In this document: piece after piece, positions 50,135 to 58,357 of the stretch
Position numbering within the stretch: position 1 is the first letter of the stretch
Layout of the letters: each line of letters opens with the position of its first letter
Source of the DNA: Raoultibacter timonensis
GTDB lineage: Bacteria > Actinomycetota > Coriobacteriia > Coriobacteriales > Eggerthellaceae
DNA: 64,000 bases
Direction: 5' to 3'
Assembly (NCBI RefSeq): GCF_900240215.1
Contig: NZ_LT964679.1
Location: 1,358,685 to 1,422,684, forward strand
Program-made: the position numbers and the translations under genes
The notes under the pieces: model-generated
What the model saw: the letters and a program-made list of their open reading frames with translations, nothing else
Told to the model about the DNA's origin: nothing
Database searches by the model: none

Positions 50135-52764
50135 GTCGTTGAGTTTTCCGAACTTCCTTCTCCGGTGAAAAACTCATTCATTTTGTCATAAACGTTCTGG
50201 ATATCAAGGGGTTTGCTGATATGGGTATCCATTCCACACGCCAAACTCTCGCGAACGTCCTCGGCGAACGCGTTCGCCGTCATCGCGAAGATCGGCACGC
50301 TTTTCGCATCCGAGCGCTCCATCGCCCTGATCGCCTTCGTTGCCTCGTAGCCGTCCATCACCGGCATCTGCACGTCCATGAGCACGAGGTCGAAATGGTG
50401 CGGATCCGACGAAGCGAACGCATCGACCGCCTCCCGCCCGTTCGTCGCCGTTTCCACCGCGGCTCCCGTCATAGACATGAGCTCGGCTGCGATTTCCAAG
50501 TTGAGCTCGTTGTCCTCGACTACGAGAATCGTCTTGCCGGCAAAATCATGCACCCGGGTTTCGGCGGGCGCCGAACCGGTTCGCCCGTTGGCGAAAGAGC
50601 GCTCCGCGACGCGATCGTCGCGCACATGCCCGAGCGCCGCAATGATCGACGATTCGAACAGCGGCTTGCCGATAACCTCGGTTGCGCCCACGCGTTTCGC
50701 CTCGTTTTCGACCGCACCCACATCGTAGGCGGTGATGAGCACGACCGAGGCTTTCCGCCTGCCTTCTATCGCACGGATCCTGCGTGCAGTCTCCACCCCG
50801 TCGATACCGGGCATCTTCCAGTCGATGAAGCACAGACCGTACGGAGCCCCATCGGCCTGAGCGCGCTCGGCCATGCCGACGGCATTGCTTCCATTCGTCG
50901 CCCAATCGGCATCGATACCGAGCTTTGCGAGCATCAGGGTGACGTGCTCGCACGTCGCCGGCTCGTCATCGACCACAAGCACGCGTACGTCTCCGAAGCT
51001 CTCGATCATCTCATCGGGAGCTTCGGACAAGTCGTAGGGAAGCTCGACCGCAAACGAAGAGCCGACCCCCTGCTCGCTGGTCACGCGAATGCTTCCGCCC
51101 ATGGTTTCGGCAAGCCGCTTCGTGATGGCGAGCCCGAGCCCCGTGCCGCCGTACTTGCGGGACACGTCGGCGTTCTCCTGCTCGAACGACCTGAACACCT
51201 TGTCGATGTTTTCGGGTGCGATCCCGCATCCGGTATCGACCACCTCGAAACGCAACCAATTGCGGCCATCGCCCTTATCCGCTTTCGAGAGCCGAAGCTG
51301 CACGCTTCCGCCCTTTGGCGTGAACTTGAGCGCGTTGGAGAGCAGGTTGTACACGATCTGGTTGATGCGCAGCGAGTCGGCGACGATGTCCTCGTCGACT
51401 TCGCCGAGGAGAATCGTCTCGTAACCGACGCCCTTCTCGCTTGCCTGAACGTGGAACACCGCAGTGATCGACTCGATGAGCCTTCGGAAATCAAACCGCT
51501 CGCGCTTAATCTCGAGCTTGCCGCTTTCGATTTTCGACATATCGAGGATATCGTTGATGAGGGACAGCAGATGGCTCGACGACATGGTTATCTTCTGCAG
51601 GCATTCCTCCATCTTCGCCTCGTCGTCGAGGTGGTGCGCAGCGATGTCGGTCATGCCGATGATGCCGTTCAACGGCGTTCGGATCTCATGCGACATCCGG
51701 GAGAGGAAATCGCTTTTCGCCATGTTCGCATGCTGGGCCGCAAGCGACGCCCGTTCGGCGCGCTCCTTCTCCTCGCGCAGACGCTTTTCGTTCTCGCGGA
51801 TGAGGAAGTACGAAAACACCGCCGAAAGCGCGAGAACCGCAAAAACGGCGAAAGCCACAAGCGCGATGTTTCGCGTGAGCGTCGAGCCGAACGCGCTCAC
51901 CTGTTCGTCGATAACGTTGTAGGGAACCGCTGTGTACAAATACCAATCGGTGTTGGGAATGGGCGCGAGATACAAATACTCGTGCATGCCGTCGAACACG
52001 AGCTGCGTTACAAACACGGTTTCGCTGTCGAGCGCGGCGCGGATATCGTCAAGCGTATGCCCCCCGCCCAACACCGCATGTTCGCTGAACAGATCGAAGA
52101 CGTTGTCGTCTTCGGGCGCTTGGTACTTTGCCGGCGAATAGAGGATATAGGTGCCATCGCGGGAGATGATGCTCGAGTGAGAGTTGCCAACATGGCGGCT
52201 CATGACAAGCTCGCTGCCGAGTACCGACGTTTCAAACGATGCGATCGCTCCGATGAATTCCGTATCGCCGTAGGGCACCGCATCGATCGAATCCACGCAC
52301 ACGATGTCGGACACGTCGAACGGAACCTCGGAAGACGAGATCATGGAAGGACCCTTGTCGAGCAATGCGAGCACCGCAGAGGCATCGTAGTCCCCCTCGA
52401 GATACCCGTTGGCCGAAAAGCAACGACCCTGTTCGTCGACCAAATAGAAGGTTTCGAAGCCGCTCTCCCGCTTCTGCTCGGCAATGTAGTCCTTCAGCCC
52501 GTCCTCATCGACATCCATGTAGCGAAGGGCGGTGGCGATCGCATCCATCTGATCTATCTTGCTGTCTTTGCCCGCATCAAGATATGCGATCGTTTGAGAG
52601 CTCAACTCTTCAAGGTACATGGTGTTGATCTTCTCGATCGTGACCTCAGCCTCGTCGTTGGAGGTTGCCGAAGTGAACGCAAGGATAAGAGCGAGCGCCA
52701 TGACGATGAGGACGACGATGCCCGCAAGGCGCCGCTTGTCTTTATGCTTGTCGTTTTCTTCCAT
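50131..52764 (-). CDS. Hybrid sensor histidine kinase with two receiver domains
   Basis: 877 residues. TM1 at 13-32, extracytoplasmic Cache-like sensor ~35-295, TM2 ~300-322 and a short coiled linker. The HisKA box SHEIRTPLNG has phospho-acceptor His359. The ATPase domain has NLLSNALKFTP, DTGCGI and GGTGLGLAI. Two receivers follow: LVVDDEPATC with Asp in FIDWKMPG, and LVVEDNELNL with Asp in LMDVQMPVMDG. No Hpt domain and no DNA-binding partner is adjacent, so the output is unclear. Start ATG 52764 has GGGGTG ~8 nt upstream. It is co-translated with GtrA, hinting at an envelope signal. Confidence 0.92.
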   Translation of the reverse strand: MEENDKHKDKRRLAGIVVLIVMALALILAFTSATSNDEAEVTIEKINTMYLEELSSQTIAYLDAGKDSKIDQMDAIATALRYMDVDEDGLKDYIAEQKRESGFETFYLVDEQGRCFSANGYLEGDYDASAVLALLDKGPSMISSSEVPFDVSDIVCVDSIDAVPYGDTEFIGAIASFETSVLGSELVMSRHVGNSHSSIISRDGTYILYSPAKYQAPEDDNVFDLFSEHAVLGGGHTLDDIRAALDSETVFVTQLVFDGMHEYLYLAPIPNTDWYLYTAVPYNVIDEQVSAFGSTLTRNIALVAFAVFAVLALSAVFSYFLIRENEKRLREEKERAERASLAAQHANMAKSDFLSRMSHEIRTPLNGIIGMTDIAAHHLDDEAKMEECLQKITMSSSHLLSLINDILDMSKIESGKLEIKRERFDFRRLIESITAVFHVQASEKGVGYETILLGEVDEDIVADSLRINQIVYNLLSNALKFTPKGGSVQLRLSKADKGDGRNWLRFEVVDTGCGIAPENIDKVFRSFEQENADVSRKYGGTGLGLAITKRLAETMGGSIRVTSEQGVGSSFAVELPYDLSEAPDEMIESFGDVRVLVVDDEPATCEHVTLMLAKLGIDADWATNGSNAVGMAERAQADGAPYGLCFIDWKMPGIDGVETARRIRAIEGRRKASVVLITAYDVGAVENEAKRVGATEVIGKPLFESSIIAALGHVRDDRVAERSFANGRTGSAPAETRVHDFAGKTILVVEDNELNLEIAAELMSMTGAAVETATNGREAVDAFASSDPHHFDLVLMDVQMPVMDGYEATKAIRAMERSDAKSVPIFAMTANAFAEDVRESLACGMDTHISKPLDIQNVYDKMNEFFTGEGSSENSTT

Positions 52765-52819
52765 ACCGATACACCCCGATCGCCGTCGGAGCCGACTGCG
52801 CGACTCCGGAAGTCGAGCT

Positions 52820-52825
52820 ATTGTA
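52820..52825 (-). promoter_or_regulatory. Extended -10 (TGT-TACAAT) of the hybrid kinase-GtrA operon
   Basis: Minus-strand TACAAT (52825-52820) preceded by TGT, about 50 nt upstream of ATG 52764. No clear -35. Confidence 0.5.
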
Positions 52826-52913
52826 ACATGTAACCTTTTAATGGGAGATAGCGCTTCGCCGTAGAAACTATGGCAAAACACCCGCTGAGAACACGCATGG
52901 ACGACGGTTTGTG

Positions 52914-52919
52914 TACAAT
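52914..52919 (+). promoter_or_regulatory. -10 box TACAAT of the membrane GT2 gene
   Basis: TACAAT at 52914-52919 puts transcription start near 52926. That excludes the in-frame GTG at 52911 and supports GTG 52983, which has GGAAGAGGAA upstream. Confidence 0.5.
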
Positions 52920-52982
52920 GGGCTCACGAAACCAACATCGGATCGATCCGCCGCCCAGGCGAAGGAAGAGGAACCGGACACC

Positions 52983-53972
52983 GTGAGAGAACACGCTGCC
53001 GGCGACGGCGCGACCGTCGCCGTCCTGATACCGTGCTACAACGAGGCAGTAACCATCGCCAAGGTCGTCGACGACTTCAGACGAGAACTGCCCGAGGCGA
53101 CCGTCTACGTGTACGACAACAACTCCGCCGACGGCACGGCCGACGTCGCGCGGGCGCACGGGGCCGTGGTGCGGACCGAGCCGCGACAGGGTAAGGGCAA
53201 CGTCGTGCGTCAGATGCTGCGCGACGTTGACGCAGATTACTACGTCATGGTCGACGGGGACGACACCTACCCCGCCGAAGCCGTGCGCGAGCTCCTTGCG
53301 CCGCTCTTCGACGACCGAGCCGACATGACTGTCGGCGACCGGCTCTCCAACGGCACGTACGGCGAGGAGAACGACCGCGCGTTCCACGGGTTCGGCAACG
53401 ACCTCGTACGTACGCTCATCAAGTGGATCTACGGCTTCGAGTTCTCCGACGTGATGACCGGTTACCGCGCGTTCAACCGCGTGTTCGCCAAGACCATGCC
53501 GGTGCTCTCCCCCGGCTTCGAGATCGAGACCGAGCTCTCCATCCACGCCGTCGACAAACGCTGGCGCGTCGTCGAGGTGCCCATCGCCTACCGCGACCGG
53601 CCCGAGGGGTCCGAAAGCAAACTCGACACCTTCTCAGACGGTACGAAGGTGCTTCTCACCATCGCATCGCTGTTCAAGGACTACCGCCCGCTCGCGCTGT
53701 TCTCGTGGGTGGCGCTCGCGCTGTGTGCCCTCGGCCTCGCTGCCGGCGTCCCCGTCATCGTCGAGTTCGCGCAGACCGGCCTCGTGCCCAAGCTCCCCTC
53801 GGCGCTCTTGGCCGTGGCCTTCGTGTTCGCGGGCCTCCTGAGCTTCTCGTGCGGGCTCATCCTCGACACGGTGGTCAAGGGCAACCGCAAGGAGTACGAG
53901 CTCGAGGTGACGAGAGTCTACGAGGAGATGCGGAGAAACGCGCACCAGGCTAACGCGCATCAAAAGCAATAG
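52983..53972 (+). CDS. Polyprenyl-phosphate GT2 glycosyltransferase with C-terminal membrane spans
   Basis: 329 residues from GTG 52983. GT-A motifs are AVLIPCYNEAVTIAKVVDD, YVYDNNSADGT and the metal motif MVDGDDTYP; FSDVMTGYRAFNR is typical of DPM1-like enzymes. Two membrane segments near 255-310 (FSWVALALCALGLAAGV; LLAVAFVFAGLLSFSCGLIL) anchor it. It should load undecaprenyl phosphate with one sugar. Codons are markedly richer in G/C at third positions (long runs of CTC, GTC, GCC) than in neighbours, which could mean a different origin. GtrA nearby is a common functional companion. Confidence 0.86.
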   Translation: MREHAAGDGATVAVLIPCYNEAVTIAKVVDDFRRELPEATVYVYDNNSADGTADVARAHGAVVRTEPRQGKGNVVRQMLRDVDADYYVMVDGDDTYPAEAVRELLAPLFDDRADMTVGDRLSNGTYGEENDRAFHGFGNDLVRTLIKWIYGFEFSDVMTGYRAFNRVFAKTMPVLSPGFEIETELSIHAVDKRWRVVEVPIAYRDRPEGSESKLDTFSDGTKVLLTIASLFKDYRPLALFSWVALALCALGLAAGVPVIVEFAQTGLVPKLPSALLAVAFVFAGLLSFSCGLILDTVVKGNRKEYELEVTRVYEEMRRNAHQANAHQKQ

Positions 53973-54036
53973 GATGGCGGCAAGCGGGGTTTACGTGTCC
54001 CGACGACCGTTTCCCTATGAATCGCTTGCCGCCATC
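53973..54036. other. 14-bp perfect inverted repeat with 36-nt centre
   Basis: GATGGCGGCAAGCG (53973-53986) and CGCTTGCCGCCATC (54023-54036) begin right at the GT2 stop codon. There is no T-run after the second arm, so it is a weak candidate for a terminator. No protein with support was seen in the 214-bp gap. Confidence 0.6.
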
Positions 54037-54173
54037 TTATTGGAGATAGTATCAAATACGCAGGTCAAAAGACAGATCTATCTTCCTTGCCCCTTTTCGG
54101 GGAAAATGGGTTGTTGGGCGTTTTTCCTTTTTCTGTTCCGCAAGAATTCTTCGTAAAAACCCCGAACCTGCAG

Positions 54174-54179
54174 TAGAAT
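54174..54179 (+). promoter_or_regulatory. -10 box TAGAAT giving a leaderless start for the EamA transporter
   Basis: TAGAAT ends exactly 7 nt before ATG 54187 and there is no Shine-Dalgarno sequence. Confidence 0.5.
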
Positions 54180-54186
54180 ATCCGTC

Positions 54187-55107
54187 ATGCGCTCAAATCC
54201 CTTGAAATACGCCCTCATCGTCTTTTTAGCCGGAGCAAGCTACGGCGTTATGGCCACCACGGTGAAATTCGCCTATCGCGAAGGATTCGCCTGGACCCAA
54301 ACGGCCGCGAGCCAAGCGTGCTTCGGCGTGTTCATTTTCGCCGTCGTGTTCATCGTTCGTGCGCTCATGGGAGCCAAGGGCGTCGCGCTTGGGCCCCGAC
54401 GGGTTCTGCGGCTCCTCGGGCTCGGCATGACCACCTGTACGACCTGCCTTCTCTACAACTTCTCGCTTACCATGCTCCCCGTTTCGGTTGCGATAACGCT
54501 CCTGTTCCAGTTCACTTGGATCGGCACGGTCATCCAAATCGTAACAACGCGACGTGCACCGAGGCCCGCCGAGCTGGCCGCCGTCGCCATCATCCTGCTC
54601 GGAACGTTCCTCGCAAGCGGCGTCTTCGAAGCGAATCTGAACCCCGACCTCAATCCCCTCGGCATCCTCTGCGGCCTGCTTTCGGCGATCAGCTGCGCTG
54701 CCTTCGTATATCTCTCGGGCAGAATCGAAACCGAGATGCCGTCCATTCAACGCGGACTCATCGTATGCTGCGGTGCCGCGATCCTCGCGCTCATCGCGTG
54801 CCCCGACTACTTCGTTTCCGGCGCGCTTCAGGCGGGAATCTGGAAATACGGTCTCATCCTCGGCTTCTTCGGCCTGTTCGCACCGGTTATTCTGTTCGGC
54901 ATAGGGACACCCCATCTTCCGGCCGGCATATCGACGATTATGGCTTCGTCGGAGCTGCCCGCAGCGATCCTCATATCGGTGTTCGTCTTGCAGGAGCCCA
55001 TCAGCGCGCTGCAGGGCGTCGGCGTCGTTGTCATCATTGCAGGCGTCGTCGTTTCGCAGCTTCCGAACCTCGTGAAAAGCGCCCGCGAGCGCAGTGCGGC
55101 CGGATAG
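54187..55107 (+). CDS. EamA/DMT-superfamily transporter
   Basis: 306 residues with ten membrane spans in two EamA repeats: spans 1-5 to about residue 145, and the second repeat from LGILCGLLSAISCAAFVYL. The second repeat ends with the typical SSELPAAILISVFVLQEPIS stretch. Family members export amino acids, nucleosides or other metabolites; the substrate is not predictable. It stands alone, with its own likely leaderless promoter, and is followed by an unrelated small gene. Start chosen at ATG 54187, 7 nt after the -10 box. Confidence 0.88.
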   Translation: MRSNPLKYALIVFLAGASYGVMATTVKFAYREGFAWTQTAASQACFGVFIFAVVFIVRALMGAKGVALGPRRVLRLLGLGMTTCTTCLLYNFSLTMLPVSVAITLLFQFTWIGTVIQIVTTRRAPRPAELAAVAIILLGTFLASGVFEANLNPDLNPLGILCGLLSAISCAAFVYLSGRIETEMPSIQRGLIVCCGAAILALIACPDYFVSGALQAGIWKYGLILGFFGLFAPVILFGIGTPHLPAGISTIMASSELPAAILISVFVLQEPISALQGVGVVVIIAGVVVSQLPNLVKSARERSAAG

Positions 55108-55256
55108 CCGCGTGCTCGCAAGGAAACGCATGCTAACGGCTCGGTAAATTAGCACGGTACTTCGCATCGCACTGTGGCACAATGAACGCAGCGACTACGA
55201 AAGCGCACACCCGCAGCGGGTGAAACGGAACAGGAAAAAGGAGTACGCGTACGTCC

Positions 55257-55628
55257 ATGGCCCAGATCCATTTGAACATTCAACAGGAAATGGAGCTTAT
55301 CAGGCTCATCGAATTCGAACGCGCCAAAAGCGCAACCGCCGAAGGCCAGGGCCGCCGCTGCGCCTTTCCTTTCCGCCCCGACAACCAACTGCAAGCGGAA
55401 CTCGTCTCGCTCGGCGCGCTCGCCGTTATCCCCCGAACAGCGCCCGACGGGTCGGACAATCCCGTTGTAACCATCACGTCGGCAGGCTATACGTTCTTCA
55501 CGGAGAAGGCGCGCAGGGAACGCGAAGTGCGCAGACAGCAGCGCCGCGACTACCTGCTCGTACTCATATCGGGCGCTTTCGCGATGCTTTGCACCGTCAT
55601 CGGCTTCCTTATCGGGCGCATGGTGTAA
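55257..55628 (+). CDS. Small single-span membrane protein, function unknown
   Basis: 123 residues. The N-terminal ~80 residues are soluble with a winged-helix-like layout (MELIRLIEFERAKSA, LVSLGALAVI, VVTITSAGYTFFTEKA). A basic stretch (RREREVRRQQRRD) precedes one C-terminal membrane span (LLVLISGAFAMLCTVIGFLI), giving N-in topology. I do not recognise the family. AAGGAG lies 13 nt before the ATG, longer than ideal. A GTGGCACAATG upstream (near 55173-55183) resembles an extended -10. It lies between the EamA transporter and tRNA-Glu. Confidence 0.6.
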   Translation: MAQIHLNIQQEMELIRLIEFERAKSATAEGQGRRCAFPFRPDNQLQAELVSLGALAVIPRTAPDGSDNPVVTITSAGYTFFTEKARREREVRRQQRRDYLLVLISGAFAMLCTVIGFLIGRMV

Positions 55629-55730
55629 TCCGCCGCCGAAATCCCGTCGGGGCCAAGGCAGGGTTTTCGACGTGCTGCAAGGCGCCTCCGCGCGCGCAAC
55701 AATTCGTTTTTCGATTCGCTGATTTTTCTC

Positions 55731-55759
55731 TTGCATTCCCGATAGGCCTTTGCAATAAT
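55731..55759 (+). promoter_or_regulatory. tRNA-Glu promoter
   Basis: TTGCAT (55731-55736) and AATAAT (55754-55759) are separated by 17 bp and lie about 42 nt upstream of the tRNA. This is one of the few complete -35/-10 pairs in the window. Confidence 0.65.
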
Positions 55760-55801
55760 GTTCAAGCTGCTTTTTTGGAAACAGGATTGCAGGCTATGCA
55801 G

Positions 55802-55876
55802 GTCCCCATAGTCTAGAGGTCAGGACGCGGCCCTTTCAAGGCTGAGACACGGGTTCGATTCCCGTTGGGGGCACCA
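55802..55876 (+). tRNA. tRNA-Glu (anticodon TTC)
   Basis: A full cloverleaf can be drawn. The acceptor GTCCCCA pairs with TGGGGGC. The D-arm lies in GTCTAGAGGTCAGGAC. The anticodon stem CGGCC/GGCTG encloses CTTTCAA, giving anticodon TTC. The T-arm ACGGG-TTCGATT-CCCGT is regular. The discriminator A is followed by an encoded CCA. A clear terminator follows 12 nt later. Confidence 0.95.
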
Positions 55877-55888
55877 TAACACATCGAA

Positions 55889-55913
55889 GGCGCGGATTTT
55901 ATCCGTGCCTTTT
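55889..55913 (+). terminator. Intrinsic terminator of tRNA-Glu
   Basis: GGCGCGGAT (55889-55897) and ATCCGTGCC (55901-55909) form a 9-bp stem (one G-T pair) with a TTT loop, followed by TTTT. Confidence 0.88.
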
Positions 55914-55959
55914 CATTTGCCTATAGCCCCGAATCGACGATTCGCCCTTATCCCGAACG

Positions 55960-56391
55960 CTACGACTTGGTCGTAAAGGAATTCTTGCACTTGGGGCACG
56001 TCACCTTGAGCGTACCCTTCCCCTTCGGAACCCGCAGGCTCTGCCCGCACTGCTTGCACGTGTAGATGCGATGCGTCTTGTGGTAAGTCTTCCACTCCTT
56101 GAAGTGGGAGTATGTGCGGCGAAACGGTGCCGTCACCTTGGTGCGAACGCTCACGTACGCGCGGTTCTCCTTGGAACGGTTTCCCGTTTTCCGAGAAAAG
56201 ACACGAAAATAGCAGTACACGATGCCGGCGAAAGCGATGAAGATCAGTACCTGGCTCACGATGGCATCGCCCACGAACACGCTTGCGAGCATGAAGACGA
56301 ATGCGGCGAACAGCGCAAAACGAGAGAGGTCGTCGGGACCGTTGCGTCCGATCATGAACTGCTGGAATTTTTGGCCGAGTTTCTGAAACAT
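55960..56391 (-). CDS. Membrane protein with C-terminal zinc ribbon, function unknown
   Basis: 143 residues from ATG 56391 (GGAAGG 4-5 nt upstream). Two adjacent membrane spans (FALFAAFVFMLASVFVGDA; VLIFIAFAGIVYCYF) are followed by a basic cytoplasmic region. A zinc ribbon ends the protein: YTCKQCGQSLRVPKGKGTL then VTCPKCKNSF (two CxxC knuckles). Similar small proteins are common in Actinobacteria and Firmicutes with no known activity. It stands alone between tRNA-Glu and the LuxR gene. An upstream in-frame extension rich in Arg/Cys is rejected as non-coding. Confidence 0.75.
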   Translation of the reverse strand: MFQKLGQKFQQFMIGRNGPDDLSRFALFAAFVFMLASVFVGDAIVSQVLIFIAFAGIVYCYFRVFSRKTGNRSKENRAYVSVRTKVTAPFRRTYSHFKEWKTYHKTHRIYTCKQCGQSLRVPKGKGTLKVTCPKCKNSFTTKS

Positions 56392-56552
56392 GTCGCCTTC
56401 CAATGCGCAATGTGCTGCGGTCGGGCGTCTGCCCGCCAGCATCCGCCCGACCCGCCTGCACCTGTGTACGGTACCGACGCTCGCGCGCCGCACGCGTTAG
56501 CCCGAGTATGTGCGGTGCGCTCAATTCGTCGCGCTGTGAAGTTTAGCGCATC

Positions 56553-56585
56553 GACGGGCGCGAACGGTGCAATTTCGCGCCCGTC
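56553..56585. terminator. Strong stem-loop after the LuxR gene (possible terminator)
   Basis: GACGGGCGCGAA (56553-56564) and TTCGCGCCCGTC (56574-56585) pair over 12 bp with a 9-nt loop, 26 nt after the LuxR stop. There is no U-tract on the LuxR side; on the plus strand a short TTTT follows 3 nt later. Confidence 0.5.
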
Positions 56586-56611
56586 ACCTTTTCGTAAGAA
56601 TGGGTACTCCG

Positions 56612-58120
56612 TCAGGAGTACAGACCGAGCAATTCTATGAGTTCGTCGCGCGAATGGACATCGAGTTTGCGGTAGATGTGCCGTATATGCGTCTTCGCCG
56701 TACCGTTGGCGATGAAGAGTTCCTTCTCGATGGCGCCGACCGTTTTACGCTGCGCCAAAAGCAGCAGCACTTCCTCCTCACGCTGCGAGAGCCCGAACTG
56801 CTTGGCTAGTTCGTGGCTGCGGTTCGCAAGCTCCTGCTTCTTCACGATAACGCTATCGCCTTCCGCGTTCGATCCGCCGAGAAACGTGACGCCCCACCTG
56901 CTCGAAAGCTCCTTCTCGGAAAAGAGGATCATCGTCATGGCCACGACGAGTATGATGACGATCGCGTTGAGCACGAACTCCGAGGGCACACCTGCGAACT
57001 CGAACCCCGAAAGCGCCGTCTCGGTTTCACGCCCGAGCAAGCTGAACAGCGCCCGCACGCCGCGCTCGATGCCGAACAGCCATATCGCCGAAATACCGTA
57101 ACGATAGCTCATATTCGCAAGAATCAGCATGATGAGGATGGAGAATGCCGTATACGACGCCGTCACGCAAAAGTCGGCGGCGACGTTGTTCAGGAAGCCG
57201 AGGCTCGGCAAAACGAGGAACGCAGCCACCATGAGCGGAAGCGCTATCCGGTAGATCGCCCCGAAATCGAACCGTCCGCCACGGGCGACGATGCCCGCGA
57301 ATATGGCCAGCGCCACCGCAAGCGTCCCGAACGCCGAATGGGGGCCGAAGGAGCCCGCGTACATCGACGATTCCTTGAGTCCGTAGGCGAACGCGTAGAT
57401 GGCCATGAGCATGACGGGCTTCCAGGGAAACGAGAACTTGCCGCCGAGGGTGCGGGGCAGCTCGCTTTCGGGCAGCGATCGAAAGCCGAGCGCCAGGCAA
57501 AGAAGCGTCACGGGCGGCATCGAAAGGGCTGCAGCAAAGAGCCACGGATACAGAAACCCCCGACATATATAGAGGATGACCGCAGCGACGATGATCGATG
57601 CCGAGTAGTACAGGGCGACGCGCACCGGATTCAGGCAGCTGTAGAGCTCCGACCAGAACAGGATGACGAGCGCGATGCCGAACCCGCCGAGAACCGCCGC
57701 CGGCGTTGCGATGGCGGCGGCCAGTTCAGGTGCGTACATCGACGCGAACACCCCCGCCGTCGAGACGACGAGCGCAGTGCCTGCAACCCAGTGCAGGGAT
57801 TTCTTGCGGTAGAACACCCCGAGCTTCTTCGAAGCGAGCGCACTGGCGAACAGCGTCACGATCATGGCTATGTCGAACACGTTGTGGCCCGCGTACTGCG
57901 CGGTCGGGAACCCGACGAACGACCCCACGAACACGATCTCGATCCATGCGCGGTACACGCCGAGCCCGAGGAAGAACAAGGGGATATGGGGCACTCGATC
58001 GAGCAGAGCCGGCCTGGCGCTACCCGGCTCGTCTCCCGCCTCGTCCCGCTTGTCGATTGTCTGATCCACCACGACTCCATCCCATCGATCCGTATAACGG
58101 CCGTCCGATCCGCCTGCCAT
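56612..58120 (-). CDS. LuxR-family regulator with multispanning N-terminal membrane domain
   Basis: About 502 residues. Roughly residues 45-420 contain 12 membrane spans arranged like a transporter. The C-terminal ~65 residues are a LuxR helix-turn-helix (LSQREEEVLLLLAQRKTVGA, IANGTAKTHIRHIYRKLDVH). This architecture is abundant in Eggerthellaceae, where such proteins control adjacent reductases in response to their substrates. It is divergent from the flavin reductase gene, which fits. ATG 58120 overlaps a TACAAT; if that is the -10, translation may begin at GTG codons about 48 nt downstream, after a GGAG. Confidence 0.88.
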   Translation of the reverse strand: MAGGSDGRYTDRWDGVVVDQTIDKRDEAGDEPGSARPALLDRVPHIPLFFLGLGVYRAWIEIVFVGSFVGFPTAQYAGHNVFDIAMIVTLFASALASKKLGVFYRKKSLHWVAGTALVVSTAGVFASMYAPELAAAIATPAAVLGGFGIALVILFWSELYSCLNPVRVALYYSASIIVAAVILYICRGFLYPWLFAAALSMPPVTLLCLALGFRSLPESELPRTLGGKFSFPWKPVMLMAIYAFAYGLKESSMYAGSFGPHSAFGTLAVALAIFAGIVARGGRFDFGAIYRIALPLMVAAFLVLPSLGFLNNVAADFCVTASYTAFSILIMLILANMSYRYGISAIWLFGIERGVRALFSLLGRETETALSGFEFAGVPSEFVLNAIVIILVVAMTMILFSEKELSSRWGVTFLGGSNAEGDSVIVKKQELANRSHELAKQFGLSQREEEVLLLLAQRKTVGAIEKELFIANGTAKTHIRHIYRKLDVHSRDELIELLGLYS

Positions 58121-58211
58121 TGTATAGGAAAGAGCATCCCAGACCAACCGCAAAGAGCGAATCCGCCCGCAGAGAATAGGAATAACGCCTGATCACAATA
58201 GGGTGATACGA

Positions 58212-58233
58212 GGGGATTATCGAAATCATCCCC
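58212..58233. promoter_or_regulatory. Dyad between the LuxR and flavoreductase genes (candidate operator)
   Basis: GGGGAT (58212-58217) and ATCCCC (58228-58233) are inverted around 10 nt in the 237-bp divergent region. The size suits a LuxR-type dimer. No strong -10 for the reductase gene was recognised. Confidence 0.4.
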
Positions 58234-58357
58234 CGTTTCGGCCCGTGGACGAATGACGGCTTCCGCCGCAGCGCGTACAGTGCAGTTCAAGGCACGTTCG
58301 ATTCGCCGAAACCGTTAGACGCACAACCGATGTGCACCGCGATCCGAGGAGGAGTTC

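Noticed and set aside
50221..52833. An 870-codon open frame opposite the hybrid histidine kinase
   Set aside because: Mirror of the kinase codons; no recognisable motif, whereas the minus strand shows all kinase and receiver motifs in order.
53974..54156. A 60-codon frame after the membrane GT2
   Set aside because: No ribosome site, overlaps the 14-bp inverted repeat, and no recognisable feature; probably intergenic.
55802..55876. tRNA-Glu as an integration site of a mobile island
   Set aside because: No integrase gene nearby, no second copy of the tRNA 3' end found in the window, and the tRNA is followed directly by its own terminator.
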